A stretch of DNA of 64,000 nucleotides from Modestobacter marinus (lineage in GTDB: Bacteria > Actinomycetota > Actinomycetes > Mycobacteriales > Geodermatophilaceae). Location: contig NZ_JAAMPA010000002.1 in the NCBI RefSeq assembly GCF_011758655.1, forward strand, positions 1-64,000. Direction: 5' to 3'. The notes below the pieces were generated by a model. The model saw only the letters and a list, made by a program, of their open reading frames with translations, did not search any database and was not told the DNA's origin. A program made the translations under genes and the position numbers. Below, one piece after another: positions 7,731 through 15,765 of this stretch (its first letter is position 1; each line of letters starts with the position of its first letter).

Positions 7731-8582
7731 TCAGACCTCGGTGACGTCGAAGGTGCGGGTGGGGGTGACGTACTCGTCCTGCGCGGCGACCAGCAGGATC
7801 TCCCGGGAGCCCGCCTCCGCGGTCAGCCGCAGCAGGCCGAACACCGACGCAGCGGCCCGGGCCAGCGCGTCGCCGGCCGACCGGGTCCTCAGCCAGTGCG
7901 CCAGGAAGAGCGCGGCGATCGCGTCGCCGGCCCCGTTGACCGACAGGTCCAGGCGCGGGGTGCGCACCCGGAAGTGCCGGCCGCCCTCCGACGCCAGCAG
8001 GTCGACGGCGTCGTCCGGGGTGTCCTCGGCGACCAGCGAGGTGGTCAGCACCACGCGCGGGCCCAGCGCCTGGACGGCGGACACGGCGTCCTTGACCGAC
8101 GCCAGCGACCGGGTCTCGGACTGGGAGAGCAGGTCCAGCTCGTAGTGGTTCGGGGTGACGATGTCGGCGGCCGGGACGGCGACCTCCCGCATGAACTCCG
8201 GGATGCCGGGCCGGACGAAGACCCCGCGCCCGACGTCGCCGATCACCGGGTCGCAGCACCAGACGGCCGCCGGGTTGGCGCTGCGCACCTTGGCCACCGA
8301 CCCGAGCACGGCGTGGCCGATGTCGGCCGACCCCAGGTAGCCGGAGAGCACGGCGTCGCAGCGGGCGAGCGCGCCGCGGTCCTCGATGCCCTGCACGACC
8401 TCGTCGACGGCCTGCCCGTCGAACACCCGGCCGGTCCAGGCGCCGTAGCCGGTGTGGTTGGAGAACTGGACGGTGTGCACCGGCCAGACCTCCACGCCCA
8501 GCCGCTGCAGCGGGAACACCGCCGAGGCGTTGCCGGCGTGCCCGTAGGCGACGTGGGACTGGATCGACAGGACGTTGACCAT
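7731..8582 (-). CDS. pdxY: Pyridoxal kinase
   Basis: 283-residue kinase that phosphorylates pyridoxal to pyridoxal 5'-phosphate in the vitamin B6 salvage pathway. Family marks are [21 protein letters not shown] at the N-terminus, [14 protein letters not shown], the YLGSADIG and CDPVIGD segments of the substrate site, [10 protein letters not shown], and the catalytic anion-hole motif [11 protein letters not shown] near the C-terminus (GTGD variant). The ATG at 8580-8582 gives the normal family N-terminus; an in-frame ATG four codons earlier is also possible. It is the first gene of the three-gene operon running left. Confidence 0.92.
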   Translation of the reverse strand: MVNVLSIQSHVAYGHAGNASAVFPLQRLGVEVWPVHTVQFSNHTGYGAWTGRVFDGQAVDEVVQGIEDRGALARCDAVLSGYLGSADIGHAVLGSVAKVRSANPAAVWCCDPVIGDVGRGVFVRPGIPEFMREVAVPAADIVTPNHYELDLLSQSETRSLASVKDAVSAVQALGPRVVLTTSLVAEDTPDDAVDLLASEGGRHFRVRTPRLDLSVNGAGDAIAALFLAHWLRTRSAGDALARAAASVFGLLRLTAEAGSREILLVAAQDEYVTPTRTFDVTEV

Positions 8583-8617
8583 GCGCCAGAACATCGCACA
8601 CCGGCCGCCCGGTCCGG

Positions 8618-8947
8618 TCAGCCGCGGGGCTGGACCTCGCCCATCGGGCCCCAGCCGGCCAGGTCGGGGGAGTCGACGAACATGATCGACGGCGTCGCCG
8701 ACACCCAGTCGGGCATCTCCGAGATCGCCTTCTGGAAGTGGTCGGAGGCGGTGTGCACCGCACCGGCCTCGGCGTCGCGGAAGCCCTCCACGAGCACCCA
8801 GGTGTGCGGCTCCTCCACGCTGCGGGACCACTCGAAGAAGACGTTGCCCGGCTCGGCGCGCACGGCCTCGGTGAACTCCCGGACGAGCTCGGACCAACGC
8901 TCGTCGAACTCCGGACGGACCGGCCACTTCACCACGATGAGGATCAC
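8618..8947 (-). CDS. Antibiotic-biosynthesis-monooxygenase (ABM) fold protein
   Basis: 109 residues with the dimeric alpha/beta-barrel ABM pattern: ILIVVKWPVRPE at the start, the strand FFEWSRSVEEPHTWVLVEGFRDAEA, then ASDHFQKAISEM. Members include quinol monooxygenases (YgiN) and many stress-linked small oxygenases or binding proteins. It starts at GTG, lies 35 bp before the pdxY operon on the same strand and could be co-transcribed with it. The specific substrate cannot be inferred. Confidence 0.78.
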   Translation of the reverse strand: MILIVVKWPVRPEFDERWSELVREFTEAVRAEPGNVFFEWSRSVEEPHTWVLVEGFRDAEAGAVHTASDHFQKAISEMPDWVSATPSIMFVDSPDLAGWGPMGEVQPRG

Positions 8948-9040
8948 GGGTGCAGCCTAGGTCGCTCCCGCCGTCCGGTCGCGTCCCACCGGATGGGACG
9001 TCGTTGACCACCCCCGGTGTGGTGAGGTTCACTCTCTCGG

Positions 9041-9068
9041 GCCAGTACCGGAAGTTCTCGGAACTGGC
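9041..9068. promoter_or_regulatory. Operator-like inverted repeat upstream of the xylanase
   Basis: GCCAGTACCG (9041-9050) and CGGAACTGGC (9059-9068) form 10-bp arms with one mismatch and an 8-bp centre; a smaller palindrome AGTTC-TCG-GAACT sits inside. The element lies about 50 bp upstream of the xylanase ATG, so it may be a repressor site for xylan-dependent control, or a hairpin in the leader. Confidence 0.4.
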
Positions 9069-9119
9069 CAGGTCACGCAGCAGCGCTGCTCGCGCACCGA
9101 CCCGAGGAGAACGGGACAC

Positions 9120-11867
9120 ATGGGACGACGACGTCTGGGAGCCGGGGCAGCGATGCTCGGCATGGTCGCCACGGCGGGGGTGGTCGCGGCTCCGGCAGCC
9201 GGTGCCGCGCCGGCGACCGTGCACACGGCCGACTTCGAGCAGGACACCGGCGGCTGGTCCGGCCGGGGGACGGCGCAGGTCGCCCTCAGCACCGACCAGG
9301 CGCGCAGTGGTGCGCAGAGCCTGGCGGTCACCGGGCGCACCGACACCTGGCACGGTCCGGCGCTGGACGCCGCCGCGCTGCTGCCGGCCGGCAGCTGGGA
9401 GGTCGAGGCGTGGGTCCGGCTCGCCGACACCACGCCGGAGCCGGAGACCGACGTCGTGACGATGAGCGCGGCGCGCACGCCCACCGGGGGCGCGACCGCC
9501 TACGACACCGTGGCCTGGCAGGTCGCCGTCTCCGACAGCGCCTGGACCCGGGTCAGCGGCACCTACGAGTTCGGCACGAGCAACAGCGGCCTCGAGCTGT
9601 ACCTGGAGAGCCCCGACGCGACCCAGGCCTTCTTCGTCGACGACGTGACGATCACCGGCGAGGCCGCCGGCCCGGTCCAGCCGGGCACCCGCACCGACCT
9701 GGCCACCGACTTCGAGAGCGGCGCCGGCGGCTGGGGCCCCCGCGGCGACGCGCAGGTCGCCACCACCACCACCGACGCGCACGCCGGTTCCACCAGCCTG
9801 CTGGTCACCAACCGGCTGCAGGCCTGGCAGGGCCCGGCGCTGGACGTCACCGACGGGCTGGCCGTCGGCGAGACCGTGCAGGTCTCGGTCTGGGCGAAGC
9901 TCGCGCCGGGACAGGCGCCGGCGTCGCTCAAGGTCTCGGTCCAGCGTGACCGGGCCGGTGCGTCGACCGCCTACGAGGGCGTCTCCGGCGCCGCCGCGGT
10001 GGTCACCGCCGACGAGTGGACCGAGCTGCGCGGCACCTACACGCTGGGCGCGGCGATCGACACGGCGCAGGTCTACGTCGAGGGCGACGTCGGCGTCGAC
10101 TTCCTGATCGACGACTTCGCCCTGACCGGCTTCACCGAGACCCCCCTGCAGGACGTCCCCGGGCTCGCCGACGTGCTCGGCGAGGACGGCTTCGAGCACG
10201 TCGGTGTCGCGGTCGACCAGCGGGAGACCGTGGGCCGGCCCGCCCAGCTGGTGCAGCGCCACTTCGACGCGATCACCCCGGAGAACGACGGCAAGCCGGC
10301 CGAGATCCAGCCGGTCGAGGGCACCTTCACCTTCGGCGACCTGGACGCGCTGCTCGACTTCGCCGACGCCACCGGCACCGACGTCTACGGGCACGTGCTG
10401 GTCTGGCACAGCCAGACCCCGGACTGGTTCTTCCTCGACGGCGACCGCCCGCTGACGAACAGTCCGGCCGACCAGGCCCTGCTGCGCGCCCGGATGGAGG
10501 CGCACATCAAGGCGATCGCCGACCACGTCGACGCCCGCTACCCCGACGGCGACAGCCCGATCTGGGCCATGGACGTCGTCAACGAGGTCATCGCCGACGG
10601 CGACAACGCCAACCCGCACGACATGCGGGACAGCCGCTGGTTCCAGGTGCTCGGTGAGGGCTTCGTCGACGAGGCCTTCCGGCTCGCCGACCGGTACTTC
10701 CCGGACACCGCGCTGTTCATCAACGACTACAACACCGAGATGCCGACCAAGCGGGCCGACTACCTCGACCTGGTCGCCGGCCTGGTCGAGCGGGGCGTCC
10801 CGATCGACGGGGTGGGCCACCAGGCGCACGTCGACTTCGCCCGTCCGGTCTCGTGGCTGGACGACTCGCTGACCGCCGTCGAGCAGCTCAGCGCCCGCAC
10901 CGGGACGCCGCTGCTGCAGGCGATCACCGAGCTGGACGTCAGCGACTCGAAGGAGAACAACGGCGCCGACGTCAGCAACGGCACCGTGCCGCAGCACTCG
11001 CCGGCGATGACCGACCAGGACGCCGCCGAGACCGAGCTCGGGTACTACTACCGGGACCTGTTCGACATGCTGCGGGGCCACGCGGACTCGATCGAGTCGG
11101 TGACCTTCTGGGGGATCAGCACGGGCCGCAGCTGGCTGCGCACCTGGCCGGCGGCCCGGCCGTGGGAGTCACCGCTGCCCTTCGACGACGACCTGCAGGT
11201 GCTGCCCGCCTACTGGGGCATCGTCGACCCGGCGCAGCTGGCACCGCGTCCGGCAGACCAGCTCCCGCCGCGGATCGCCGGCACCGACGACGTGGCCGCC
11301 GACTCCACCAGCCCCGCCGGTGCCCGGGTGCAGTACCGGCTGCCGGAGGCCGCCGACACCCGGGACGGCGCCGTGACGCCGGACTGCGCGCCCGCGCCGG
11401 GCACGCTGTTCCCGATCGGCACGACCGAGGTGAGCTGCACGGCCACCGACAGCGCGGGCAACACGTCGAACCCGAGCACCTTCGACGTGGTGGTCACCCC
11501 GCCGGCGACGGAGACCGAGCTGTACCAGCAGATCAACAACGGGCCGGTCGTCCGGGCGAACGCCAGGCAGACCGTCCAGCTGGTCGTGCAGTTCGGCAAC
11601 CGGGGCCGGGGCGTGCTGCTGGGCGACTCGTTCGAGTACTCCTGCACCCAGACGGCGGGCCCGGCGCTGGCGCTGGACCTGGCGCCCGGGTCGGCCCGGC
11701 AGGTGGCCAACCGGGACTACCCGGCCGGCCAGAACGGCAACGTCACCCTGCGGGCCCGGCCCACGCAGGTCGGCCAGGCGACCTTCGACTGCACGATGTC
11801 GATGACCGACAGCAAGGGTGCCCCGGTGAGCAGCACGACGACGGTCACGATCGACGTCCGACGCTGA
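9120..11867 (+). CDS. Secreted multidomain GH10 endo-1,4-beta-xylanase
   Basis: 915-residue exported xylan-degrading enzyme. An N-terminal signal peptide (MGRRRLGAG followed by a hydrophobic run, cleavage near residue 30) is followed by two homologous carbohydrate-binding beta-sandwiches (about 35-175 and 190-335; each starts with DFEQDTGGWS or DFESGAGGWG and ends with FFVDDVTITG or FLIDDFALTG, CBM22 or CBM4/9-like). The GH10 barrel spans about 345-710, with YGHVLVWHSQTPDWF, acid/base Glu489 in DVVNE and nucleophile Glu604 in ITELDVSD. A HYR-like Ig domain (IGTTEVSCTATDSAGNTS) and a further beta-rich C-terminal domain of unknown role follow. The ATG has GAGGAG nine bases upstream. It is monocistronic, closed by a strong terminator. 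Confidence 0.93.
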   Translation: MGRRRLGAGAAMLGMVATAGVVAAPAAGAAPATVHTADFEQDTGGWSGRGTAQVALSTDQARSGAQSLAVTGRTDTWHGPALDAAALLPAGSWEVEAWVRLADTTPEPETDVVTMSAARTPTGGATAYDTVAWQVAVSDSAWTRVSGTYEFGTSNSGLELYLESPDATQAFFVDDVTITGEAAGPVQPGTRTDLATDFESGAGGWGPRGDAQVATTTTDAHAGSTSLLVTNRLQAWQGPALDVTDGLAVGETVQVSVWAKLAPGQAPASLKVSVQRDRAGASTAYEGVSGAAAVVTADEWTELRGTYTLGAAIDTAQVYVEGDVGVDFLIDDFALTGFTETPLQDVPGLADVLGEDGFEHVGVAVDQRETVGRPAQLVQRHFDAITPENDGKPAEIQPVEGTFTFGDLDALLDFADATGTDVYGHVLVWHSQTPDWFFLDGDRPLTNSPADQALLRARMEAHIKAIADHVDARYPDGDSPIWAMDVVNEVIADGDNANPHDMRDSRWFQVLGEGFVDEAFRLADRYFPDTALFINDYNTEMPTKRADYLDLVAGLVERGVPIDGVGHQAHVDFARPVSWLDDSLTAVEQLSARTGTPLLQAITELDVSDSKENNGADVSNGTVPQHSPAMTDQDAAETELGYYYRDLFDMLRGHADSIESVTFWGISTGRSWLRTWPAARPWESPLPFDDDLQVLPAYWGIVDPAQLAPRPADQLPPRIAGTDDVAADSTSPAGARVQYRLPEAADTRDGAVTPDCAPAPGTLFPIGTTEVSCTATDSAGNTSNPSTFDVVVTPPATETELYQQINNGPVVRANARQTVQLVVQFGNRGRGVLLGDSFEYSCTQTAGPALALDLAPGSARQVANRDYPAGQNGNVTLRARPTQVGQATFDCTMSMTDSKGAPVSSTTTVTIDVRR

Positions 11868-11884
11868 CCACCGGCTGACCGCAC

Positions 11885-11936
11885 GGACGCACAGAGCCCC
11901 CGCCCACCGATCGGTGGGCGGGGGCTCTGTGCGTCC
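11885..11936. terminator. Perfect 26-bp inverted repeat, bidirectional terminator
   Basis: Bases 11885-11910 pair perfectly with 11911-11936, with no designed loop beyond the central turn; the core is GAGCCCCCGCCCACCGA and its complement. It stands between the converging xylanase and sugar kinase genes, where a two-way terminator is expected. Confidence 0.85.
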
Positions 11937-12899
11937 TCAGCGCCGCGCGGCCGTCAGCTCGGCGAGGGTCGGCGGGTCGGCCCCGGGGCGGGTGCAGGCG
12001 AGGGCGGCGACCAGCGCAGCGTCGTCCAGCAGGGCGATCAGCTCGGGTTCGGGCAGGTCGCGCAGCTGCGCGGAGGTGAGCACGCCGGTGCGGGCCAGCC
12101 CGGCGAACAGCCCGGCGGCCAGGCTGTCGCCGGCGCCCACGGTGTCGACCACGGTCACCGACGGCGGCTGCACCCGCAGCACCGCGCCGCCGGGGCGGGC
12201 CGCCCGCAGCGCGTCCCCGCCGTCGGTGACGACCACCAGGGACGGCCCCTCGGCGGCCCAGCGGACGGCGGCCTCGTCCAGGTCCGCACCGGGCTCCAGC
12301 CACGCGAGGTCCTCGGCGCTCACCTTGACCACGTCGGCGACCCGGCGCAGCTCGGTCACCTGGGCGCGGACCGCGTCGGCGTCGGTCACGAGGCTCGGGC
12401 GCACGTTCGGGTCGAAGCTGACCAGCGCGGTGCCCTCGGCCCGCACCCGGCGCACCAGGTCGGCGATGGCCAGCGAGCCCGGCGGGGTCCAGCTGGAGAT
12501 CGACCCGATGTGCACGATCCTGGTGTCGGCCGGCCAGGCCGCGGCCAGCTCCGCCGCCGTCCACTGCCAGTCGGCGGCACCCACGGTGTGGAAGGAGTAG
12601 CTGGCCGACCCGTGCTCGGCCAGCTCGACCACGGCCAGGCTGACCGGTTCGGGGGCCGGCAGCATCGCCTCGGTCGCGACGCCGTTGCCGGCGGCGTGCT
12701 CGCGCAGCAGCGCCCCGAACGGACCGGGGCCGACCCGGGACATCAGGTGCGTGGCCGCGCCGAGTCGGGCGGCCGCCACCGCGACGTTGAGTGCGTTGCC
12801 GCCGGGGAAGGCGGTGTACTGCGGCGGTGCGCCCGGCGTCGGGTCCCCGGAGGGGATCAGGTCGATGACGAGCTCGCCGCAGACGGTGATCACGGCCAC
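11937..12899 (-). CDS. PfkB-family carbohydrate kinase
   Basis: 320-residue ribokinase-type sugar kinase, probably a fructokinase or similar hexose/pentose kinase. The N-terminal signature FPGGNALNVAVAAARLGA binds sugar, SFDPNVRPSLV is the middle motif, and DTVGAGDSLAAGLFAGL is the PfkB C-terminal signature with the catalytic Asp and the anion hole. It starts at GTG and is divergent from the GGDEF/EAL gene and convergent with the xylanase, so it is not in an operon that reveals its sugar. Confidence 0.88.
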   Translation of the reverse strand: MAVITVCGELVIDLIPSGDPTPGAPPQYTAFPGGNALNVAVAAARLGAATHLMSRVGPGPFGALLREHAAGNGVATEAMLPAPEPVSLAVVELAEHGSASYSFHTVGAADWQWTAAELAAAWPADTRIVHIGSISSWTPPGSLAIADLVRRVRAEGTALVSFDPNVRPSLVTDADAVRAQVTELRRVADVVKVSAEDLAWLEPGADLDEAAVRWAAEGPSLVVVTDGGDALRAARPGGAVLRVQPPSVTVVDTVGAGDSLAAGLFAGLARTGVLTSAQLRDLPEPELIALLDDAALVAALACTRPGADPPTLAELTAARR

Positions 12900-13034
12900 A
12901 CGGTAGCCGCGGCCTCGGGGCGGTCGGCGGGCGTCCTCCCCGGATCGGGTGGTCTGCGCGGCGACCGCTCAGCAACCGGCGCGGCGCTGCCGATGCACCG
13001 GGATCGGACGGTCCGGGCAGCGGGAGGAGGGGCG

Positions 13035-14693
13035 ATGGCGCAGAGCTGGCTGACCGGGGCGGCAGCTGCCGGCCCGCTGCCGCCGACCCGCGAGGGCGTG
13101 CCCGGCGAGCTGCGTCGGGAGGTCGTCCGGGACGCCGCCGTGGTCGTCGCCCTGACACTGGGCTGCCTGGCCGCCGGCATCGCCTGGGACCTGCCGCAGC
13201 GGCTCGCCGGCTGGTCGCTGGAGACCGGCGCGCCGCTGGACCACGTGGTCTTCCTGCTGGCCGCCTCGCACCTGCTGATGATGGGGTTCGGCGCCCGCCG
13301 CGGCCGCCAGCTGAAGACCGAGGCCGCCGAGCACCGCCGGCTGGAGGCGCTGCTGCGCGAGCAGGCCGACCACGACCCGCTGACCGGGCTGGGCACCCTC
13401 ACCGCGTTCCTGGCCGCACTCGACCGGCTCGAGCGGTCCGGCGCCGCCCCGGACGACGCCGCCGTGCTGCTCCTGGACATCGACCGGTTCACCGCCGTCA
13501 ACGACACGCTCGGCCATGACGTGGGCAGCGGGCTGCTCGTCGCGGTGGCCGACCGGATCCGTGCGGTGCTGCCGCCGGCCGCGGTCGCCGCCCGGACCGG
13601 CGGCGACGTCTTCGCCCTGCTGGTCCCCGACGCCTCCGCCACCGTCGCCTCCGAGGTCGTCGCGGCGCTGCGGCGGCCCTTCTCCGTGGGGGAGCTGGAG
13701 CTGGAGGTCGACCTGAGCGCCGGACTGGCGCGCGGGCTCGGGCCCGGGGCGGCCGACCTGTTCCGCCGGGCCGACGTGGCCCGCGGCACCGCGAAGCGGC
13801 AGGCGGCCGGGCTGGTGGTCTACAGCCCGGAGCTGGACACCTTCGACCCGGGACGGCTGGCCCTGCACGGTGACCTGCGCCGCGCCCTCCGGGCCGGCGC
13901 CCTCGAGGTGCACCACCAGCCCAAGGTGGACCTCGCCGACGGGCGGGTCGTCGGGGTGGAGGCGCTGGTCCGCTGGCCGCACCCCGAGCTGGGCCTGCTG
14001 ACGCCCGACCGGTTCATCGTGCTGGCCGAGCAGACCGGCCTGATCGCCCCGCTCACCGACCTGGTGCTGCACCGGGCCCTGGCCGATGCCCGCGGGTGGC
14101 GCGAGCAGGGCCGGCGGCTGACCGTGGCGGTGAACCTCTCCGCCCGGCTGCTGCACGACCCGGAGCTACCGGCCCGGGTGGCCGCGGCGCTGCGCGCGGA
14201 ACGGGTGGCACCGGAGGACCTGGAGCTGGAGGTCACCGAGACCGCCGCCATGGAGGACCCCGAGCGCGCCATGACCGTGCTCGGGCAGCTGCGGCTGCTC
14301 GGCGTCCGGCTGTCCGTCGACGACTTCGGCACGGGGCACGCCTCGCTGGCGCACCTGTCCCGGCTGCCGGTGGACACCCTCAAGGTCGACCGCAGCTTCG
14401 TGGCCGGGCTGGGCACCGAGCCCGCCGCCCGGGCCATCGTGCGCAGCACCGTCGACCTCGGCCACGCCCTCGGCCTGAGCGTGGTCGCCGAGGGCGTGGA
14501 GACCGCCGGGCAGTGGCACCAGCTCGCGGCGTGGGGCTGCGACCTGGCCCAGGGCTGGTGGCTGGCCCGGCCGGTGCCGGCCGCCGTCGTCCTGGCGGTG
14601 GCCGCCGAGATCGAGCGCCGGTGCGCCGGGCTCGAACCGCCGGCCGCCGTCGACGTGGCCGCGGTCGTGCCGGCTCAGCGGTCGTTCGGGTAG
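13035..14693 (+). CDS. Membrane GGDEF/EAL protein with degenerate cyclase motif
   Basis: 552 residues: two membrane helices (about 33-50 and 69-87), a short linker helix, a GGDEF domain (about 112-270) and an EAL domain (about 280-545). The signature loop reads GGDVF (189-193) instead of GG(D/E)EF, so the glutamate needed for diguanylate cyclase activity is missing. The EAL domain keeps EALVRW (309-314), the Asn in VNLSARLL, the Glu in LEVTET, DDFGTG, the Lys in TLKVDRSF and VAEGVET, the set needed for cyclic-di-GMP phosphodiesterase activity. The likely role is c-di-GMP breakdown, with the GGDEF domain as a possible GTP-sensing module. ATG 13035 has GGGAGGAGGGG upstream; the frame is open further upstream but without coding character. 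Confidence 0.9.
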   Translation: MAQSWLTGAAAAGPLPPTREGVPGELRREVVRDAAVVVALTLGCLAAGIAWDLPQRLAGWSLETGAPLDHVVFLLAASHLLMMGFGARRGRQLKTEAAEHRRLEALLREQADHDPLTGLGTLTAFLAALDRLERSGAAPDDAAVLLLDIDRFTAVNDTLGHDVGSGLLVAVADRIRAVLPPAAVAARTGGDVFALLVPDASATVASEVVAALRRPFSVGELELEVDLSAGLARGLGPGAADLFRRADVARGTAKRQAAGLVVYSPELDTFDPGRLALHGDLRRALRAGALEVHHQPKVDLADGRVVGVEALVRWPHPELGLLTPDRFIVLAEQTGLIAPLTDLVLHRALADARGWREQGRRLTVAVNLSARLLHDPELPARVAAALRAERVAPEDLELEVTETAAMEDPERAMTVLGQLRLLGVRLSVDDFGTGHASLAHLSRLPVDTLKVDRSFVAGLGTEPAARAIVRSTVDLGHALGLSVVAEGVETAGQWHQLAAWGCDLAQGWWLARPVPAAVVLAVAAEIERRCAGLEPPAAVDVAAVVPAQRSFG

Positions 14694-15742
14694 TCCACCC
14701 CGAGCTGCGCGCGGACCCCGTCGAGCAGCTCCATCGTGGCCAGCGAGTGCTCCAGCGGCATCACCGGGCTCTCCGTGAGGCCCTGCTGCAGGCAGCGGGT
14801 GACCTCCCGCAGCTCGTGCACGTAGCCCGAGCCGATCAGCGGGAACTCCTCGGTGCGGACCGCGCCGTCACCCACCTGCACGTCGAGCCGGGTGGGCCGG
14901 TAGACCGCGTGCTCGCCGTCGGTGCGGATCCAGCCGTCGCTGCCGCAGACCAGGGCGGTGTGCGGTGAGCGGGCCAGCAGGGAGGTGGTCAGCTGGGCCT
15001 GGGCGCCGGAGGCGTAGCTGAGGGTGAGCGCGTTCTGCGCGTCGACGCCCTCGGGCGTGACGGTGCCCGCGGCGTGCACCGCGTCGGGCAGCCCGAGCGT
15101 GCCCCAGGCCCACAGCAGCGGGTAGACGGCCAGGTCCAGCAGTGCGCCGCCGCCGTCGGCGAGGGCCCAGATCCGGGCGGTGAGGTCCTGCGGGGCGGGG
15201 AACCCGACCTCCGCGCTGACCCACTGCACCGTGCCGATCTCCCCGGACGCGGCGATCTGCAGCGCGCGCTGGTACGCCGGCAGGAACCGGGTCCAGACCG
15301 CCTCCATCAGGAACAGCCCGCGCTCCCGGGCCAGGTCGACGAGCTCCCGGGCCTCCCGCGCGTTGATCGTGACCGGCTTCTCGCACAGCACGGACTTGCC
15401 GGCGGTGAGCGCCGCCCGGACCACCGCGGCGTGCTGGGCGTGCGGGGTGGCGACGTAGACGACCTCCACGGCCGGGTCGGCCAGCAGGGCGTCCAGCCCG
15501 GTCCGGGTGTCGTCGTCGGCGTACCAGGAGGCGAAGCCCAGCTGCTCGGCGAAGGCCCGGGCCCGCTCGGCGTGCCGGGAGCTGACCGCCTGCAGGACGG
15601 CGTCGGGCAGCAGCGCCAGGTCGGCGGTGACGGTGGCGGCGATGGCGCCGGTGGCAACCACGCCCCAGCGGACCGGGCGGCCGGTGGCGGCCAGCGGGTC
15701 GGCGTCGAGCAGGTCGGGGCGGGGGATGGCGGGCGAGGTCAC
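14675..15742 (-). CDS. Gfo/Idh/MocA-family oxidoreductase
   Basis: 355-residue NAD(P)-dependent dehydrogenase acting on a sugar or cyclitol-type substrate. The N-terminal Rossmann part has RWGVVATGAIAATVTADL, and the family motif VLCEKPVTINAREARELV carries the conserved EKP lysine. The C-terminal domain includes AEVGFPAPQDL and DLAVYPLLWAWG, with the Asp and Tyr of the active-site region (usually D/H). Its 3' end overlaps the converging GGDEF/EAL gene by 19 bases. It precedes the catabolic island on the same strand as the FAD monooxygenase, 23 bases downstream of it, so it may be the last gene of that unit. Confidence 0.87.
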   Translation of the reverse strand: MTSPAIPRPDLLDADPLAATGRPVRWGVVATGAIAATVTADLALLPDAVLQAVSSRHAERARAFAEQLGFASWYADDDTRTGLDALLADPAVEVVYVATPHAQHAAVVRAALTAGKSVLCEKPVTINAREARELVDLARERGLFLMEAVWTRFLPAYQRALQIAASGEIGTVQWVSAEVGFPAPQDLTARIWALADGGGALLDLAVYPLLWAWGTLGLPDAVHAAGTVTPEGVDAQNALTLSYASGAQAQLTTSLLARSPHTALVCGSDGWIRTDGEHAVYRPTRLDVQVGDGAVRTEEFPLIGSGYVHELREVTRCLQQGLTESPVMPLEHSLATMELLDGVRAQLGVDYPNDR

Positions 15743-15765
15743 GGCTCCACGCTAGGGGAGCGCTC

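Noticed and set aside
11885-11936. Long perfect inverted repeat as a possible IS end or attachment site
   Set aside because: It lies exactly between two converging gene ends and has no transposase or integrase nearby, so it is a terminator.
12510-13034. N-terminal extension of the GGDEF/EAL protein
   Set aside because: It runs opposite the PfkB gene and has no family similarity; ATG 13035 has a strong ribosome site.
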